Below are positions 40,520 to 50,671 of a stretch of 64,000 bases of DNA, piece after piece (position 1 is the stretch's first letter; each line of letters opens with the position of its first letter). A program made the position numbers and the translations under genes. The stretch is taken from NCBI RefSeq assembly GCF_000227135.1, contig NC_018263.1:1935186-1999185 (forward strand). Reading direction: 5' to 3'. Origin of the DNA: Leishmania donovani. Lineage: Eukaryota; Euglenozoa; Kinetoplastea; Trypanosomatida; Trypanosomatidae. The notes below the pieces were generated by a model. It ran no database searches. It had not been told where the DNA came from and was given only the letters and a program-made list of their open reading frames with translations.

Positions 40520-41815
40520 CTACCAGCGGAAGTCGTTGAAGATGTTCGTGATGTTGGCGTACGAGCCGTTCCACTCGCTCGGTGACGAGTCTGTATTGTG
40601 CTCAGCGAACAGCTTCACACCCGGAGCAGGTGGGGCCATGGCGAAGTTCTTGTCATCAGGGCGGTTCGCCGGCGACCACCCTTGCGCGATGCGGGTAATT
40701 GTGTGGTGAAACGGCTCCCGGCCCTCTTCAAAGTCGCGCACCTTGGCCTTGATGCCTGGGGTGATGTGGTCCTCGTAATGAATCATGAGCGTCTCCAGCT
40801 GGCCCATCGCGTTCCTGTAATGCACGAACTGGTCGCCGTAGCGGGACATGTTGCGATACGACTCCGCGACGCTCTCGCGATGTAGCAATGATGCGTAGTA
40901 TGGCCGCTTGTACTCAAACTTGCTGACCTCACCGATCTTGCGAGCCGGTGCGCCGCCCCAGAGTTCGCCGTCGCCGATCTTGGTATCAGCCGTCACCACG
41001 CTGCCAGGCATGATGTGCACCATGATCCCCGTTGTCACGCCTTTCATGATCTTGGTGTTGTGGCCAATGCGGTTGAAGGAGCCGATGGAGCAGCCATCGA
41101 GGTAGCAGTTCGACTCGATAATTGTGTTTGGCATGATGCGCGTGACGCCATCCATACCGTCCCATTGCTGGTACGGGTTAAGCAGCTCATGACGCTGGTA
41201 CGCCAGCAGATCCGTCGGCGCGTCGCTCATGATGCAGGTGTTTTCCAAGATCTGCACGCCTTCAGCGATGTAGACACAGTTCGTGTCTGCCCGAATCGTG
41301 ACCCCCTCCATAATGCAGGCACCAAGACCGATAACCACCTGTCCAACGAGAGAAGCCGTCTGTCCCACGTACTCGGCTGTCGCGTCCACGGAGGCGTGGT
41401 AGTTGTTCGGCACCTTCTGGTAAAAGTAGAGCTGCGCGCACACACGATTCATGGAGAAGGGTTCGAGGTAGTTCTCGTAGAGCACCTGCATCAGACGAGA
41501 CCCCTTCGGTACGCGGCCAAAGTCACCGTAGGCGAGCTGATGAAACGTGCCGTCCATTTTGCCCATGATGCCAAACTGCATGAGGGCGAGCGGGTGGCGC
41601 GGGTCCTCGGGGTCCAGAAAGGTGCCGGTGCGATCGTTCAGGTTCGCCATGGTGCTACCACCCTGCATCGCGAGCGTCTCGAGCGGAAGCGATTTGATGA
41701 GGTTGGCCCAGCCCGGTCCCGCGTACTGGCCTTGCTGATAACCCCACAGCACATCCGGATGCACGCTGCCGATGGCGTCGCTCGGCATCAGTCGACGGAG
41801 AGTGCGACGCAGCAT
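40520..41815 (-). CDS. Gamma-carbonic-anhydrase-like left-handed beta-helix protein, probably mitochondrial
   Basis: The protein has 431 residues from the ATG at 41815, the first in a frame open to 42112. The N-terminus (MLRRTLRRLMPSDAIG) looks like a mitochondrial presequence. Residues about 140-292 show hexapeptide-repeat periodicity and gamma-CA landmarks: TIRAD (173-177), the GCSI turn (241-244) and GELWGGAPARKI (283-294). Aligned by eye with gamma-CA, the three zinc ligands appear replaced (M196, S235 and D240 in place of His), so it is probably not an active carbonic anhydrase. Gamma-CA proteins form a trimer attached to mitochondrial complex I in plants and protists, making a structural role there the best guess. 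The long N- and C-terminal extensions (1-138 and 300-431) are unlike short gamma-CAs. Confidence 0.8.
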   Translation of the reverse strand: MLRRTLRRLMPSDAIGSVHPDVLWGYQQGQYAGPGWANLIKSLPLETLAMQGGSTMANLNDRTGTFLDPEDPRHPLALMQFGIMGKMDGTFHQLAYGDFGRVPKGSRLMQVLYENYLEPFSMNRVCAQLYFYQKVPNNYHASVDATAEYVGQTASLVGQVVIGLGACIMEGVTIRADTNCVYIAEGVQILENTCIMSDAPTDLLAYQRHELLNPYQQWDGMDGVTRIMPNTIIESNCYLDGCSIGSFNRIGHNTKIMKGVTTGIMVHIMPGSVVTADTKIGDGELWGGAPARKIGEVSKFEYKRPYYASLLHRESVAESYRNMSRYGDQFVHYRNAMGQLETLMIHYEDHITPGIKAKVRDFEEGREPFHHTITRIAQGWSPANRPDDKNFAMAPPAPGVKLFAEHNTDSSPSEWNGSYANITNIFNDFRW

Positions 41816-41899
41816 GACGGTGGCAAAGGTGTTGAGAAAGAAAACTAGAAGCAAGCAAGCAAATACGAAAAAAAAAGCTGTGCTACGGAAAGCAGCAGT

Positions 41900-41936
<37 letters not shown>

Positions 41937-44003
41937 GGGATAGTAGGAGGGAGAGATAGACAGGGACGCGACTCCAAGCGCGACGATCTTCGTCTCCTTT
42001 TCCTGGTTAGTGAGTGGTGCCCCAGAGATGTGCTTCCAGGAAATGGCAACCAACGACTGTGTTCGAAAAGCAGCAGAATACACACATGTGTAACCCACGC
42101 ACACACACACACCCTCGCACGATAAAAAAAAAGCGATTCACAAGAACGAGAGAAAAAGACTAGGGTGCACTATACAGCCGTCTCCAATGCTTGCGTGGGT
42201 ATATGTGCGAGTGAAAGAGGGACGCACTCCTCCCTCTCACGCTTTTCGTTTTGCCTTCGAATGTTGCGATATGGATTTGGAGGGAGAGCGGCGACAGCGA
42301 GGTACGAGGTGGGCGGTGGAAGGCGGGGAGAGGAAGGCTTCGCAGCTAGGATGAAATCTAATACTATACAGAGGCTAGACAAGGCGAGAAGAGGTCCGCA
42401 CAACGGGCGAGGAGCGGGCAAGAAGGGAAAGAGTCGAGGTTGCGGGGGGGGGCAGTATCGATGATGGGAAAATAAGGCAGAAGCACTCGAGCTACTCGAG
42501 TAGTGTCTTCTGAGTGCTACTTCTCTAGATACGCACACGCGCGCACACAACAAGATATGTGCAGCTGATTGTGTCGGTGCACTAGAACGAACTCAGTGGA
42601 TCGGTGGAATGAGGGAGAGGAAGGGGCAGAAAAGACAGACAGAGAGAGATGGAGAGCGGGAGGAAGATGCCATCGGATGCATGGCAGTGTCACATTCGCT
42701 TCGAGGAGAAGAGAGGCATGCAGGGCGGTGCATCTAGGGAGGCGGTCAAGGGTGCGATCACGCTACTATGACAGAGCCCGAGATGAGCGCCGTTCTCTCC
42801 TTTGCCGAAACTCATAGCGCCGCCAACATGGTTCTGTAAGGTGAGCATGAGGCGCACTTGCCACGTTCGTTGTCGATCTCGGATTCTGTTTGGGGCACCC
42901 CGTTCGTGGGCTGTGCCACCATCTACGCACAAACATTCGCACGCATGCACGCGGACACGTGCGATAAGGGTAATCAAGGCTTCATCAGCCTTGAGCGTTA
43001 CAGTCACTCCTTTTTTTTGTCTCTGTGTGAGTAGGGGAAGGGGGGAAGAGTCCCTTAGTGAGAACATGCGCCTGCTGTGCCTGACACAGGGAAGTGGTAG
43101 GCGGAGGGATAGAGAAGGCAAACATGTGAGCACGACACCGAAGCGAGGAGGGGGGGGGGGTCGAGAAAAGAGACCGGAGGAGCGGAAGCAGTACAGCAAT
43201 GTGCATGTGGAGACCGAAGGAGTGACGGAGAGGAGGCCTACCGTGTGATAGAGAGGAAGACGCAGGCACAGCCAGTGCGACAGCCAATTGAGGGGGAAGC
43301 ACCAACAAGAAATGCACGCGAAAGCCCTCCATCTATCCCAGGAACTATGAAGGGAAGGTGGAGAGAGCAAAAATCGAGTAAAGTCTATAGTACTAGGGAA
43401 GAGGAGTAGGGTGTGCTCCAATTCCCCTCCGTGGCACAGGAGCAGCCCTCAATACCGGCAGAGACAGACAGAAAGCGGAGGAAGTGGCTCTTTCACGTTC
43501 TCGCACGGTGAGTCGAGTGATGCACACTTGCGTGGCAATGAGAGAGAACAAAAAAACCGGGCGCCACAGATTACGTGTACCACCGCAACAGCGAAAAAAA
43601 AGAGGGAAAAGGCCATCAGGAGCGTACACGTAACAGAAACAGCAGAACGCGCGCCGGCAAGTGCACGAATGTGTAGCTGTGAGACGCGAGTCGGGCACGC
43701 GCTCCGTCGGCGCTGTAAGGCGGGCGCGCGGTAGTTGCGCAAACGGTAGAGCGAGGCCATAATAGCGCTGTGCGCTGGCCCTTGCCTATGCAGAGGCTTT
43801 CCCGTTCCAGACACCAGCGCCGATTTGCACAACACAAAGTACAGAGATCACCTGCTACGATAAGCGCATGCTTGCGCTGCAGTCATGTACTCCACTCCCT
43901 GCGCATCCTCTGCCCTTCTTCACCTGTCCGTTTTCTGTGCATGTGCATGTGCATGTGCATGTGTGTGTGTGTGTGTGTGTGCGTGCGTGCTTCGTCCTGC
44001 ATC
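41816..44003. other. Intergenic region with long (CA)n and TGCATG/(GT)n tracts
   Basis: No gene is supported. A (CA)n tract lies at about 41905-41933, about 90 nt upstream of the gamma-CA-like start. A composite (TGCATG)n-(GT)10-(GCGT)n tract lies at about 43937-43990, starting 13 nt beyond the stop of the next gene. A G-run lies near 42441-42450. Confidence 0.5.
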
Positions 44004-44807
44004 CTACATGCTGATCTGCCGCTCCTGCTGCTCCCTCAAATCAGCCTCGATCTCTGCGGCCCTCGTCGCCAGTGCGCGCCGTCGCTCGTCCAGTGAGATT
44101 TTCTTGGTCACCATTAGCGACCACAGAAAGCCATTGTAGCGGCGGCACAGGTCCCCCACATCCCCCCACGGCGATGCCACGGAGTTGGTCTGGTGGGAGC
44201 AGATCAATCCGCTAAACCAGCGATGCTCCGCCGTGGTGATGTGCAGGTGACCGTTTGTGTGGGTACGCTCGAGCTGCAAAGTAAAGGAGGCTGGAAAGAC
44301 AAAGAGCGGAATCGAGTAGCTCGTGAAGGGAACGATAAGGTAGATGTCGGTGCGGGTTTTGCCGTGCAAGAAGACAACTTCGTCCTGTATCTCGCGGCGA
44401 ATCTCTTGCAAATACGGCTCTACGCGGATCGGCAACTTCTCGAGAAGGTAGACGCCATCGCGAAGTTCGCTAACGCCCTGCAGCATCGCCATCGAGTCCT
44501 GCAGGATCGCCTTCGGAGAGAGTTGAATCGTGGCAAACATTGGTGAATGCACCGCTAGAATGCTCAGCCACACGTCGAGGCACTCGCGCTCTTCTCTTGA
44601 GAGCACAGGGGAGTAGAAGGCGGATCTCCAGAAGTCAAAGTAGTGCGTCCGCTTTCGCAGGGTAGGTTTACTATAGTCCCAGTGCTGCTCAAACGCGCGG
44701 TCGTGAAGAACGGCTGAGCAGAGAAAAAGGGAGGAGGACATGGCGAGGTGCACGCCAACAATGGCGAGGCAGACGCGGCCCACCGTAAAGTGAAGTCGTG
44801 TGCCCAT
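44004..44807 (-). CDS. Single-pass membrane protein, function unknown
   Basis: The protein has 267 residues from the ATG at 44807, the first ATG in its open frame. A hydrophobic segment at residues 9-33 is a likely signal anchor. A second, less clear hydrophobic stretch with aromatic and Pro residues lies at about 154-178 (DIYLIVPFTSYSIPLFVFP). The C-terminal 35 residues form a highly charged helix (LDERRRALATRAAEIEADLREQQ). Well-mixed amino-acid composition and GC3 bias support a real gene. I do not recognise the family. The compartment, endomembrane or mitochondrial inner membrane, cannot be told from the sequence. Confidence 0.7.
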   Translation of the reverse strand: MGTRLHFTVGRVCLAIVGVHLAMSSSLFLCSAVLHDRAFEQHWDYSKPTLRKRTHYFDFWRSAFYSPVLSREERECLDVWLSILAVHSPMFATIQLSPKAILQDSMAMLQGVSELRDGVYLLEKLPIRVEPYLQEIRREIQDEVVFLHGKTRTDIYLIVPFTSYSIPLFVFPASFTLQLERTHTNGHLHITTAEHRWFSGLICSHQTNSVASPWGDVGDLCRRYNGFLWSLMVTKKISLDERRRALATRAAEIEADLREQQERQISM

Positions 44808-46105
44808 GTTCGTGTGCGTGTGGACGCGTATGCTGAGTAGGAGGGACGGAGCGAGGAGGTGGAAGGGCTGCGTATGACGCTCTGAGAAGCAAGAGGAATG
44901 AATGAGCAGCAGCAGCAGCAGTAGCAAGCAGGTGCGTAGCCTTCGCTCTGTCCCTCTCTTGGTAGAGTTGATCCTCTGCAAGCCGCCCTCCACTCACGAG
45001 AAATGCCGTCGCTCTCCCTAGAACCCTGTGTTAACGCGCGAGATTGGGGCAGCCGTTTGCTTAGCAAGTGTGTGCGTGTGCGTGAGCGGAGTATATAAGT
45101 GTCTCTCGTTCGGTTAGTGTATGCGCCGTGTGCCACTGTCACGCATGCGCACGTTAAGAGGGGGCATTTGTCCGAGCGCGGAAGGCGCCAGTGAGAGAGG
45201 AGGTCAAGCCACGAAAGGAGGGGTGCCGTGTGCCACAAGAAGTTCCAACACAAAAACAAGAGTGCGTCAGCCGACCGTAGACAACGGTTATCCGCGCACG
45301 CGTCGTAGAAAAACGTGGAGTTCAAAGTGCGGACGAGAGAAAAAATAAAATACGGGTGTTTGCGGCCCAGCAGCACAAACGGAAAGAAAGAGCGAGAGAA
45401 AGAGAGAGAGTAGGCGAGCACGCAGCCGCACCTCCAGGAAACACCAGCACTCTTTCGCTTGTCTGTGTGCGAGGGAGGAGAGGGTGTGTGTCAAGGCAAA
45501 GGGAGAGAGTCGTGCTGCGCGGGCAACGCGTGGGGCCAGGTGCGGAGGCGCCTACGCTCATATGCAGAAGAGCGCACCTTCACATGAAAAAAAAAAAGAA
45601 AGGTGGTCACAGTACACGAAAGGTTGTGCACGTCCGCTCGGTGCAGCAAGGAAGTTCCCGCTGGCCGTCTAACGCAACGGCGCGCGTTGCGGTGCAGGTA
45701 TATGTGTTCTTTTTTTTGCTCCCTTATCACGCATTAACCCTCAGCGAAGTCTTGGCAGAAAAGCACCTCGTCTTATGACGCGAAGAAGAGCAGTGAGGAC
45801 GAAAAAGAAGACACCTCAGCATGGGAAAAGAAAACGGTGCAACTTCTCCCCCTCAAATGCAGTCATGCGCCCTGTCGCTCGCCTCCTCCCTTCGTACACG
45901 CGCTGAAAGAGAGCGACCGGTGTCGCTTAAACGAGATACAATTTTCGGGGTACCTACTACCTCGTGGCCACGTGTGTATATGTGCAGGCATGTTCTTGTA
46001 GGTAGCGGTTTTTGTCTTACGGCACTGTCGGCGAGGGAAGAGGGGGGTTCCCAGAATCGGCAGGAACGCGCCCCATTCCTGCTATCATGCCTCCACGTCT
46101 TCTGC
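44808..46105. other. Intergenic region
   Basis: No gene is supported. It contains (GCA)n at about 44907-44924, an A-run near 45587-45597 and pyrimidine-rich (transcribed strand) tracts that would serve trans-splicing. Confidence 0.5.
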
Positions 46106-47428
46106 TCACTTGCGGTGAGCTGCGCGCACCTTCTTTTTCTCGTTGACGTTGTACCTATGGTAGGATGAATACGCACGTGGGTCGGCCAAGTTCTTCTTCT
46201 TCAGCTTCGGCGCTTCTCCAAAGGTGGCGAGGGCGCAGTCGTCATTCTGCATGACCTGATGCGCCTTCACCTTGCTACTGGTCGTGCCGCGAATCACGTG
46301 CGCCAGCTGATCCTCGCGGAGCACAAGGTTGCGGTTCGTGCCACGCGTGCCGCCACGCGGCTTTGGCAGGTTGTAGATGGTGCCGCGCGTGCTGATGCGT
46401 TTTCGAAAGTTGATGTAGAGCTTCTTCTCCCCCTGGTCATTCACCACGTAGTTGACGCGCCGCAGAGTGTCACCGGAGCCGCATTCAGGGCAGAACTGGC
46501 GGGTTGTGTCGACGACGAGGGTGAAGCAAGCTGTGCAACGCATCATCCACAGGCGCAGCTCGCGAATGTGAATGCCATTCGTGCCCACGATCGGGACGCC
46601 GAGATGCATGAGTGTGTTTTGCATGGCATAGTCAGACGTCACACAGGCCATGCCAGCCTCAAAGGCACGCCCGGCGCCGCGAGTTCCGCTCTGCACATCT
46701 TGGATGTTCTCCGGCGTGATCCACTCCCCCTCGCCATCGTCCTCCTCTGCAGCACCTGCACCGCCCTCGCCATCCGTTTCCTTCGCCTCATCGCTCCAGC
46801 CACCCGACCCCGGCATTGCACCCAGCCAGGCGCTCTGTGCGTGAGCTGGCTCCGACTTCTCCCTCTCGTCATTTGAGCCATCCTCGTTCATGTCCTCTGT
46901 CATCACCTGAACCTTGTCGGCGTTTCCCGGGTTCACCTGCGGCGGACGCGGCTCGATCGGCTCGCCAAGAAACCCACCGACCTTGCAGCAGTCGAGCGCG
47001 AGGGCGCAGAGGCGGATGTCGGTGCGGGACATGGCGCCAAAGTCACCGGTGAGTTCCGCACAGGCAACCACGGCAGCGACTGCCTCCGGGGTAGGGTCTA
47101 GCACCGTCACTTGGTGCGGTAGCCGCTCCAATAAGTCGCGCGACGCGCGATCCTTGATCTCGGCAATCACCTGCGGCGTCGTCACCAGCGCGTCCGCGGT
47201 GGACACAAAGTTGTCCATGCCCTTGATGATGGCGTTGGCATCTAAGATGAGAAGACCTTTGGAGAACGACGGGAGCTTCACCTCTGCCGTCTCGTGGTGC
47301 GGGTTTCGCAGCTGCCTCTCCGCATCATTCTGCGATGGGTCGACGGCGAACACGGTGGCTCGCGGCTTGGCCGTGAAGTTGGCCGCCTCCTCCGGCTTTA
47401 TACTCTTCACGAGTGCTGCCCACGACAT
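46106..47428 (-). CDS. NOB1: NOB1, endonuclease for 18S rRNA 3'-end maturation
   Basis: The protein has 440 residues from the ATG at 47428. The N-terminal PIN domain has the acidic residues expected for the metal site: D63 (LILDANAII), E90 (VIAEIKDR) and D137 (MSRTDIRL). An acidic low-complexity insert (about 160-235) follows, then the conserved ACVTSDYAMQN segment (261-271) and a zinc ribbon with C298/C301 and C313/C316. The C-terminus has the Gly/Arg (PRGGTRGT) and Lys-rich (NEKKKVRAAHRK) ends of NOB1. NOB1 cleaves the precursor of the small-subunit rRNA at the 3' end of 18S in late cytoplasmic pre-40S particles. A splice acceptor is predicted 27 nt upstream. All key residues are present. 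Confidence 0.95.
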   Translation of the reverse strand: MSWAALVKSIKPEEAANFTAKPRATVFAVDPSQNDAERQLRNPHHETAEVKLPSFSKGLLILDANAIIKGMDNFVSTADALVTTPQVIAEIKDRASRDLLERLPHQVTVLDPTPEAVAAVVACAELTGDFGAMSRTDIRLCALALDCCKVGGFLGEPIEPRPPQVNPGNADKVQVMTEDMNEDGSNDEREKSEPAHAQSAWLGAMPGSGGWSDEAKETDGEGGAGAAEEDDGEGEWITPENIQDVQSGTRGAGRAFEAGMACVTSDYAMQNTLMHLGVPIVGTNGIHIRELRLWMMRCTACFTLVVDTTRQFCPECGSGDTLRRVNYVVNDQGEKKLYINFRKRISTRGTIYNLPKPRGGTRGTNRNLVLREDQLAHVIRGTTSSKVKAHQVMQNDDCALATFGEAPKLKKKNLADPRAYSSYHRYNVNEKKKVRAAHRK

Positions 47429-47455
47429 GGGGCCTCTCTTGCAATGCAAGTGGTC

Positions 47456-47471
47456 CTGAAGAAAGGGTGAT
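47456..47471 (-). promoter_or_regulatory. Predicted spliced-leader acceptor of NOB1
   Basis: The minus strand reads a short C/T-rich tract ending TTCTTCAG, with AG at 47457-47456, leaving a leader of about 27 nt before the ATG at 47428. Confidence 0.45.
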
Positions 47472-48376
47472 ACGTGAAGCGACTTGGTGCGGGCGGATAA
47501 GGAAGAGAGAGGCTGCGCGCTGCGCACATGCACACACACACATACACGTAAACGCGAACTCAAAAAAAAAAACGAATAGGACGAAAAGAGAAGTGTTCCT
47601 CTTTCTTCGATTGCGAGCTGTGTGAGAGAAGCCCCCCTGTGCCACTCAGCACAGGAGATGAGTATTCGGCCGAGCGGAAAAGACAGGGCGGACAGCGGGA
47701 CGAACGTCGGAATGCGGGCGAGAGCACAAAGATGATAAAGTGGAAGGTGGGAGGGTGGCGTCGGGTCGAGGCAGCGGGCGCGGGCCCGTTTCAGGCCCAA
47801 AAGCAGGCCCGAGGAAAGCAGGCTATGGGCTACAGCACCACTGCCGGCTGCGCGAAGTAAACGCAGGCATGTGTATTTCCATCGAAATATGCACACACAT
47901 ACACACACACACACACACGTGCCGTGCCCTCGCCCTACACTAACCAGTCACTGATGGCTTTTGGCCTTCCTTCGAAACCGGCATAGTTCCCCTGCTGTCT
48001 ATCGGTGCTCATTTTTCTTCGAGAGGTTTTTTTCCTCCCTTCGTCTCCCTGTTGCGCGACCTTACGTGCGTTACCGAGGTGTGAGAAAAGTGCCCTGCAA
48101 ACAAAACCCTCTATCACTATGTATAGAGAGAGGGCAACAAAGAGGAGTGGGTGGGTGGGTGGGATATGATCCCGACAACCGGCCGCGTGTAGCGAAAATG
48201 GGCAAACGAAAACGGCAGCCGACAGGCATGCGTGGTGTCTGAAGACATCTGTTAGCGCGTGTGGCGCCGAAAAAAAAAAAACTTGTCACCTGAGCATTCA
48301 TTTCTCCATAAAACCCCATTGATGAATCGAGCACCGCACCGTCAGTATCACCGTGCCTCTCCTTGTGCCGCTGCCG
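47472..48376. other. Intergenic region
   Basis: No gene is supported. A (CA)n run lies at about 47890-47920, a (GGGT)n run at 48146-48163 and an A-run near 48270-48281. Confidence 0.5.
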
Positions 48377-49558
48377 TTACGCTTTTTTTCCAACATCAAA
48401 CTCGCGGAGACTCAGCACCATGCGGTTTGTCTTCAAGCGACGCTCGAAGGTGAAGAGAAGCGCCAGATCGGTAGCGTTGCAGGGCCGCAGCTTCTCCTGC
48501 ACGAGCGAGGATGGCAGAACAAAAGGACCGTTCCGTACAAGAGAGATGACGGCACCGCTGCGCTGGAGTCTGCGCGCCGCGCGATACGGCAGTAGAGGCG
48601 TTGTGACGAGCAGTCGCTCTTCCGTGAGCAGCGGTATCGCGGAGAACAACTGATTTGCCACGGTGTCGCGTGATGGCGGCGGTGGTGGGCAGCATACGCA
48701 CGAGCACGACACACCGACGTCAGTCGAGAGCTGAGGCTGCACTCTTGCTTGCAGCGTCGCCTCGACGTCCTTTGCGGCGTGCTGCACCACCTCCAGCGGT
48801 GTCCCGCGAGGAAAGCGTACGTCGTACACGCCAAAGTTGCCGAGGCTCTCGTTGTTCCAGTACCGTACCATGGAGACGTCGTTGCTTGCAATGCCGATGC
48901 CCTTCATGCCATCAAAGAACCCTATTGGCCGGAGCACATTGAGCCCGAGCAGCGGGGTGGGGTCCGCGCCCACGATCGGGGCCATGCGGTGCACAAAACT
49001 GCGGGGATCGCTCTCCTCCGAGGAGACAGACACGCCAGGGTGCAGATAGATGAAGGTGTAGGTGCGGTGCAGCGCACGCTTTAGCGCGGGCACCCACGTA
49101 CCCTGAGCAGCGCGTGAGGCTTCCCGTACGTGCGCGCCTGTCGACGAGCTCGACTGCAGCGCTGGCAGAGAAGAGCAGACCTGGATGTCTAGCTGCTGAA
49201 ACGTCTCCCAACTAAGCTGGCTCTCGAGGTCGCTGGCACTTGATACGATTACTTCATTCACCTTCAAACGGCCGCTCTTCGCCAGCGCCTGCGTCTCCGC
49301 AAACGGGATGCCGCAGCGGTGAAAGAGCCAGTGATACAGGGAGGGGGCATGGGCAACGGTGTTGAGCTGTGCGTTGATGAAGCCGCGCCGGTTACGCAGC
49401 AGCGCAGCCTCCGTCAGCTCCTTCTTGTGCAGTACACCGACGCGGAAGACGCGGCCCTTTGTCTGCTTCGCCACGTATTGCTTCTTCGCGATCGGGTACT
49501 GACGCACACTCGCCAGTCGCGTGAGCCCCCTGTTCAGTTTCTCAAGATTGAAACTCAT
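48377..49558 (-). CDS. S4-domain / RsuA-RluB-like pseudouridine synthase family protein
   Basis: The protein has 393 residues from the ATG at 49558. A basic N-terminus (1-60) may carry a mitochondrial signal. An S4-like RNA-binding segment lies at about 74-110 (SLYHWLFHRCGIPFAETQAL...GRLKVNEVIV). From about 167 it resembles the RsuA/RluB catalytic core: YTFIYLHPGVSVSS, then RPIGFFDGMKGIGIASND (210-227). That stretch aligns with the GRLDxxTEGLLLLTND motif of the family and keeps the catalytic Asp (D216), although the neighbouring Arg is Phe. The enzyme may modify rRNA, or may be an inactive relative serving as a mitoribosome-associated protein, as occurs in trypanosomatids. The family assignment is by motif reading only. 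Confidence 0.6.
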   Translation of the reverse strand: MSFNLEKLNRGLTRLASVRQYPIAKKQYVAKQTKGRVFRVGVLHKKELTEAALLRNRRGFINAQLNTVAHAPSLYHWLFHRCGIPFAETQALAKSGRLKVNEVIVSSASDLESQLSWETFQQLDIQVCSSLPALQSSSSTGAHVREASRAAQGTWVPALKRALHRTYTFIYLHPGVSVSSEESDPRSFVHRMAPIVGADPTPLLGLNVLRPIGFFDGMKGIGIASNDVSMVRYWNNESLGNFGVYDVRFPRGTPLEVVQHAAKDVEATLQARVQPQLSTDVGVSCSCVCCPPPPPSRDTVANQLFSAIPLLTEERLLVTTPLLPYRAARRLQRSGAVISLVRNGPFVLPSSLVQEKLRPCNATDLALLFTFERRLKTNRMVLSLREFDVGKKA

Positions 49559-50671
49559 CTCCCTTTATTGGTGAATTTGCGTGTTGTTCTTTTGTGTGTC
49601 TGTGCAGAGAGCGAGACGAGCGGAGTGAGAAAAAGAAAGAGGGGAGGGAGCCGATAGAGCACGACGTACGGAGGCGGTTGCGTCGTAATGAGCCGACCCA
49701 CAACAACACTTGTTGTCCGCCTCCACCGCGTACCCACGCACGCTCACACCGAAAAGGACCGAAAGGAAGTTGTATAGGGGTGGGACGCAGGTGGCGTCTG
49801 CAACCGCACCTCTTTTTACCTGCACACGGAGCAAGCCTACACCAGACACGCATGCACAAACACGCGCATAACACAACGCGAAAAGCCTGCGTCGTTTGTT
49901 TCGCGCACAAAGACGCACACATGCCAAGGATATGCGGAGTGTGCCGGCGTTGGGGGGGGGGGTGGAAACAGCCCAGAAATGAGGCGAAATGATAAAAAAA
50001 GGGGTGCAGGGGGAGAGGGGGCAACAACAAAAAAAAAACATGAAAAGATATGAAGGAAGCGAGCGGAAGAAATTGAGGCAGGGGAAGGGTGCACGTCGCT
50101 GTGCTGCCGCGGGAGCCGAATACGCGGCGGAGATTCCATCGAATAGACTACATCATGGGACGTCGGCGTGAGTTCATGGGTGCGAGAATGTGGCAACGCA
50201 GCCCTTCATTGCGCGCGCGCCAGGGCTGCGTCGCTCTCCTTGCGGGATAGCATCTACGAGCACCCACGGCAACAAAGAAGCCAATGCTAGCAGACAGATG
50301 CTTGCCTTGGTGCTGTGGTTATTTGTATTACGTTGGCTCATAGTCTCTCTAGGTTCTCGTGCACGCCTACACCCAACCCGAACGAGTGGGAACAACAAAG
50401 AAAGCGCTCCGGTCCGTTAGTTTTATTTTTCCTTTTCGGTTGTTACGCGTCTGCTCATCCGAGTTAAACCCAGAGAAGCAAAGAGGGAGACCTGCGCTGC
50501 ACTCGACACGCAGCCATCGAGAAACAGAGACGGAAATGCATGCGCTCGACCCGCGCACCGCCTATTCCCCCCCCCCCCACACACACACACACGCGCGTTT
50601 ATGTGCGGGTGTGAAAGGTCGCAAACGCCGCGGCGCGCACGCGCGCCACATCACCGGAATCCCTCTCGCTC
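49559..50671. other. Intergenic region with C12-(AC)n tract
   Basis: No gene is supported. A composite C-run/(AC)n tract lies at about 50567-50592, roughly 80 nt beyond the stop of the RGG-protein gene. A G-run lies near 49952-49962 and an A-run near 50030-50039. Confidence 0.5.

Noticed and set aside
42170..42553. Numerous Cys/Val-rich ORFs in (CA)n/(TG)n-rich intergenic DNA
   Set aside because: They are translations of microsatellites and pyrimidine tracts, not proteins.
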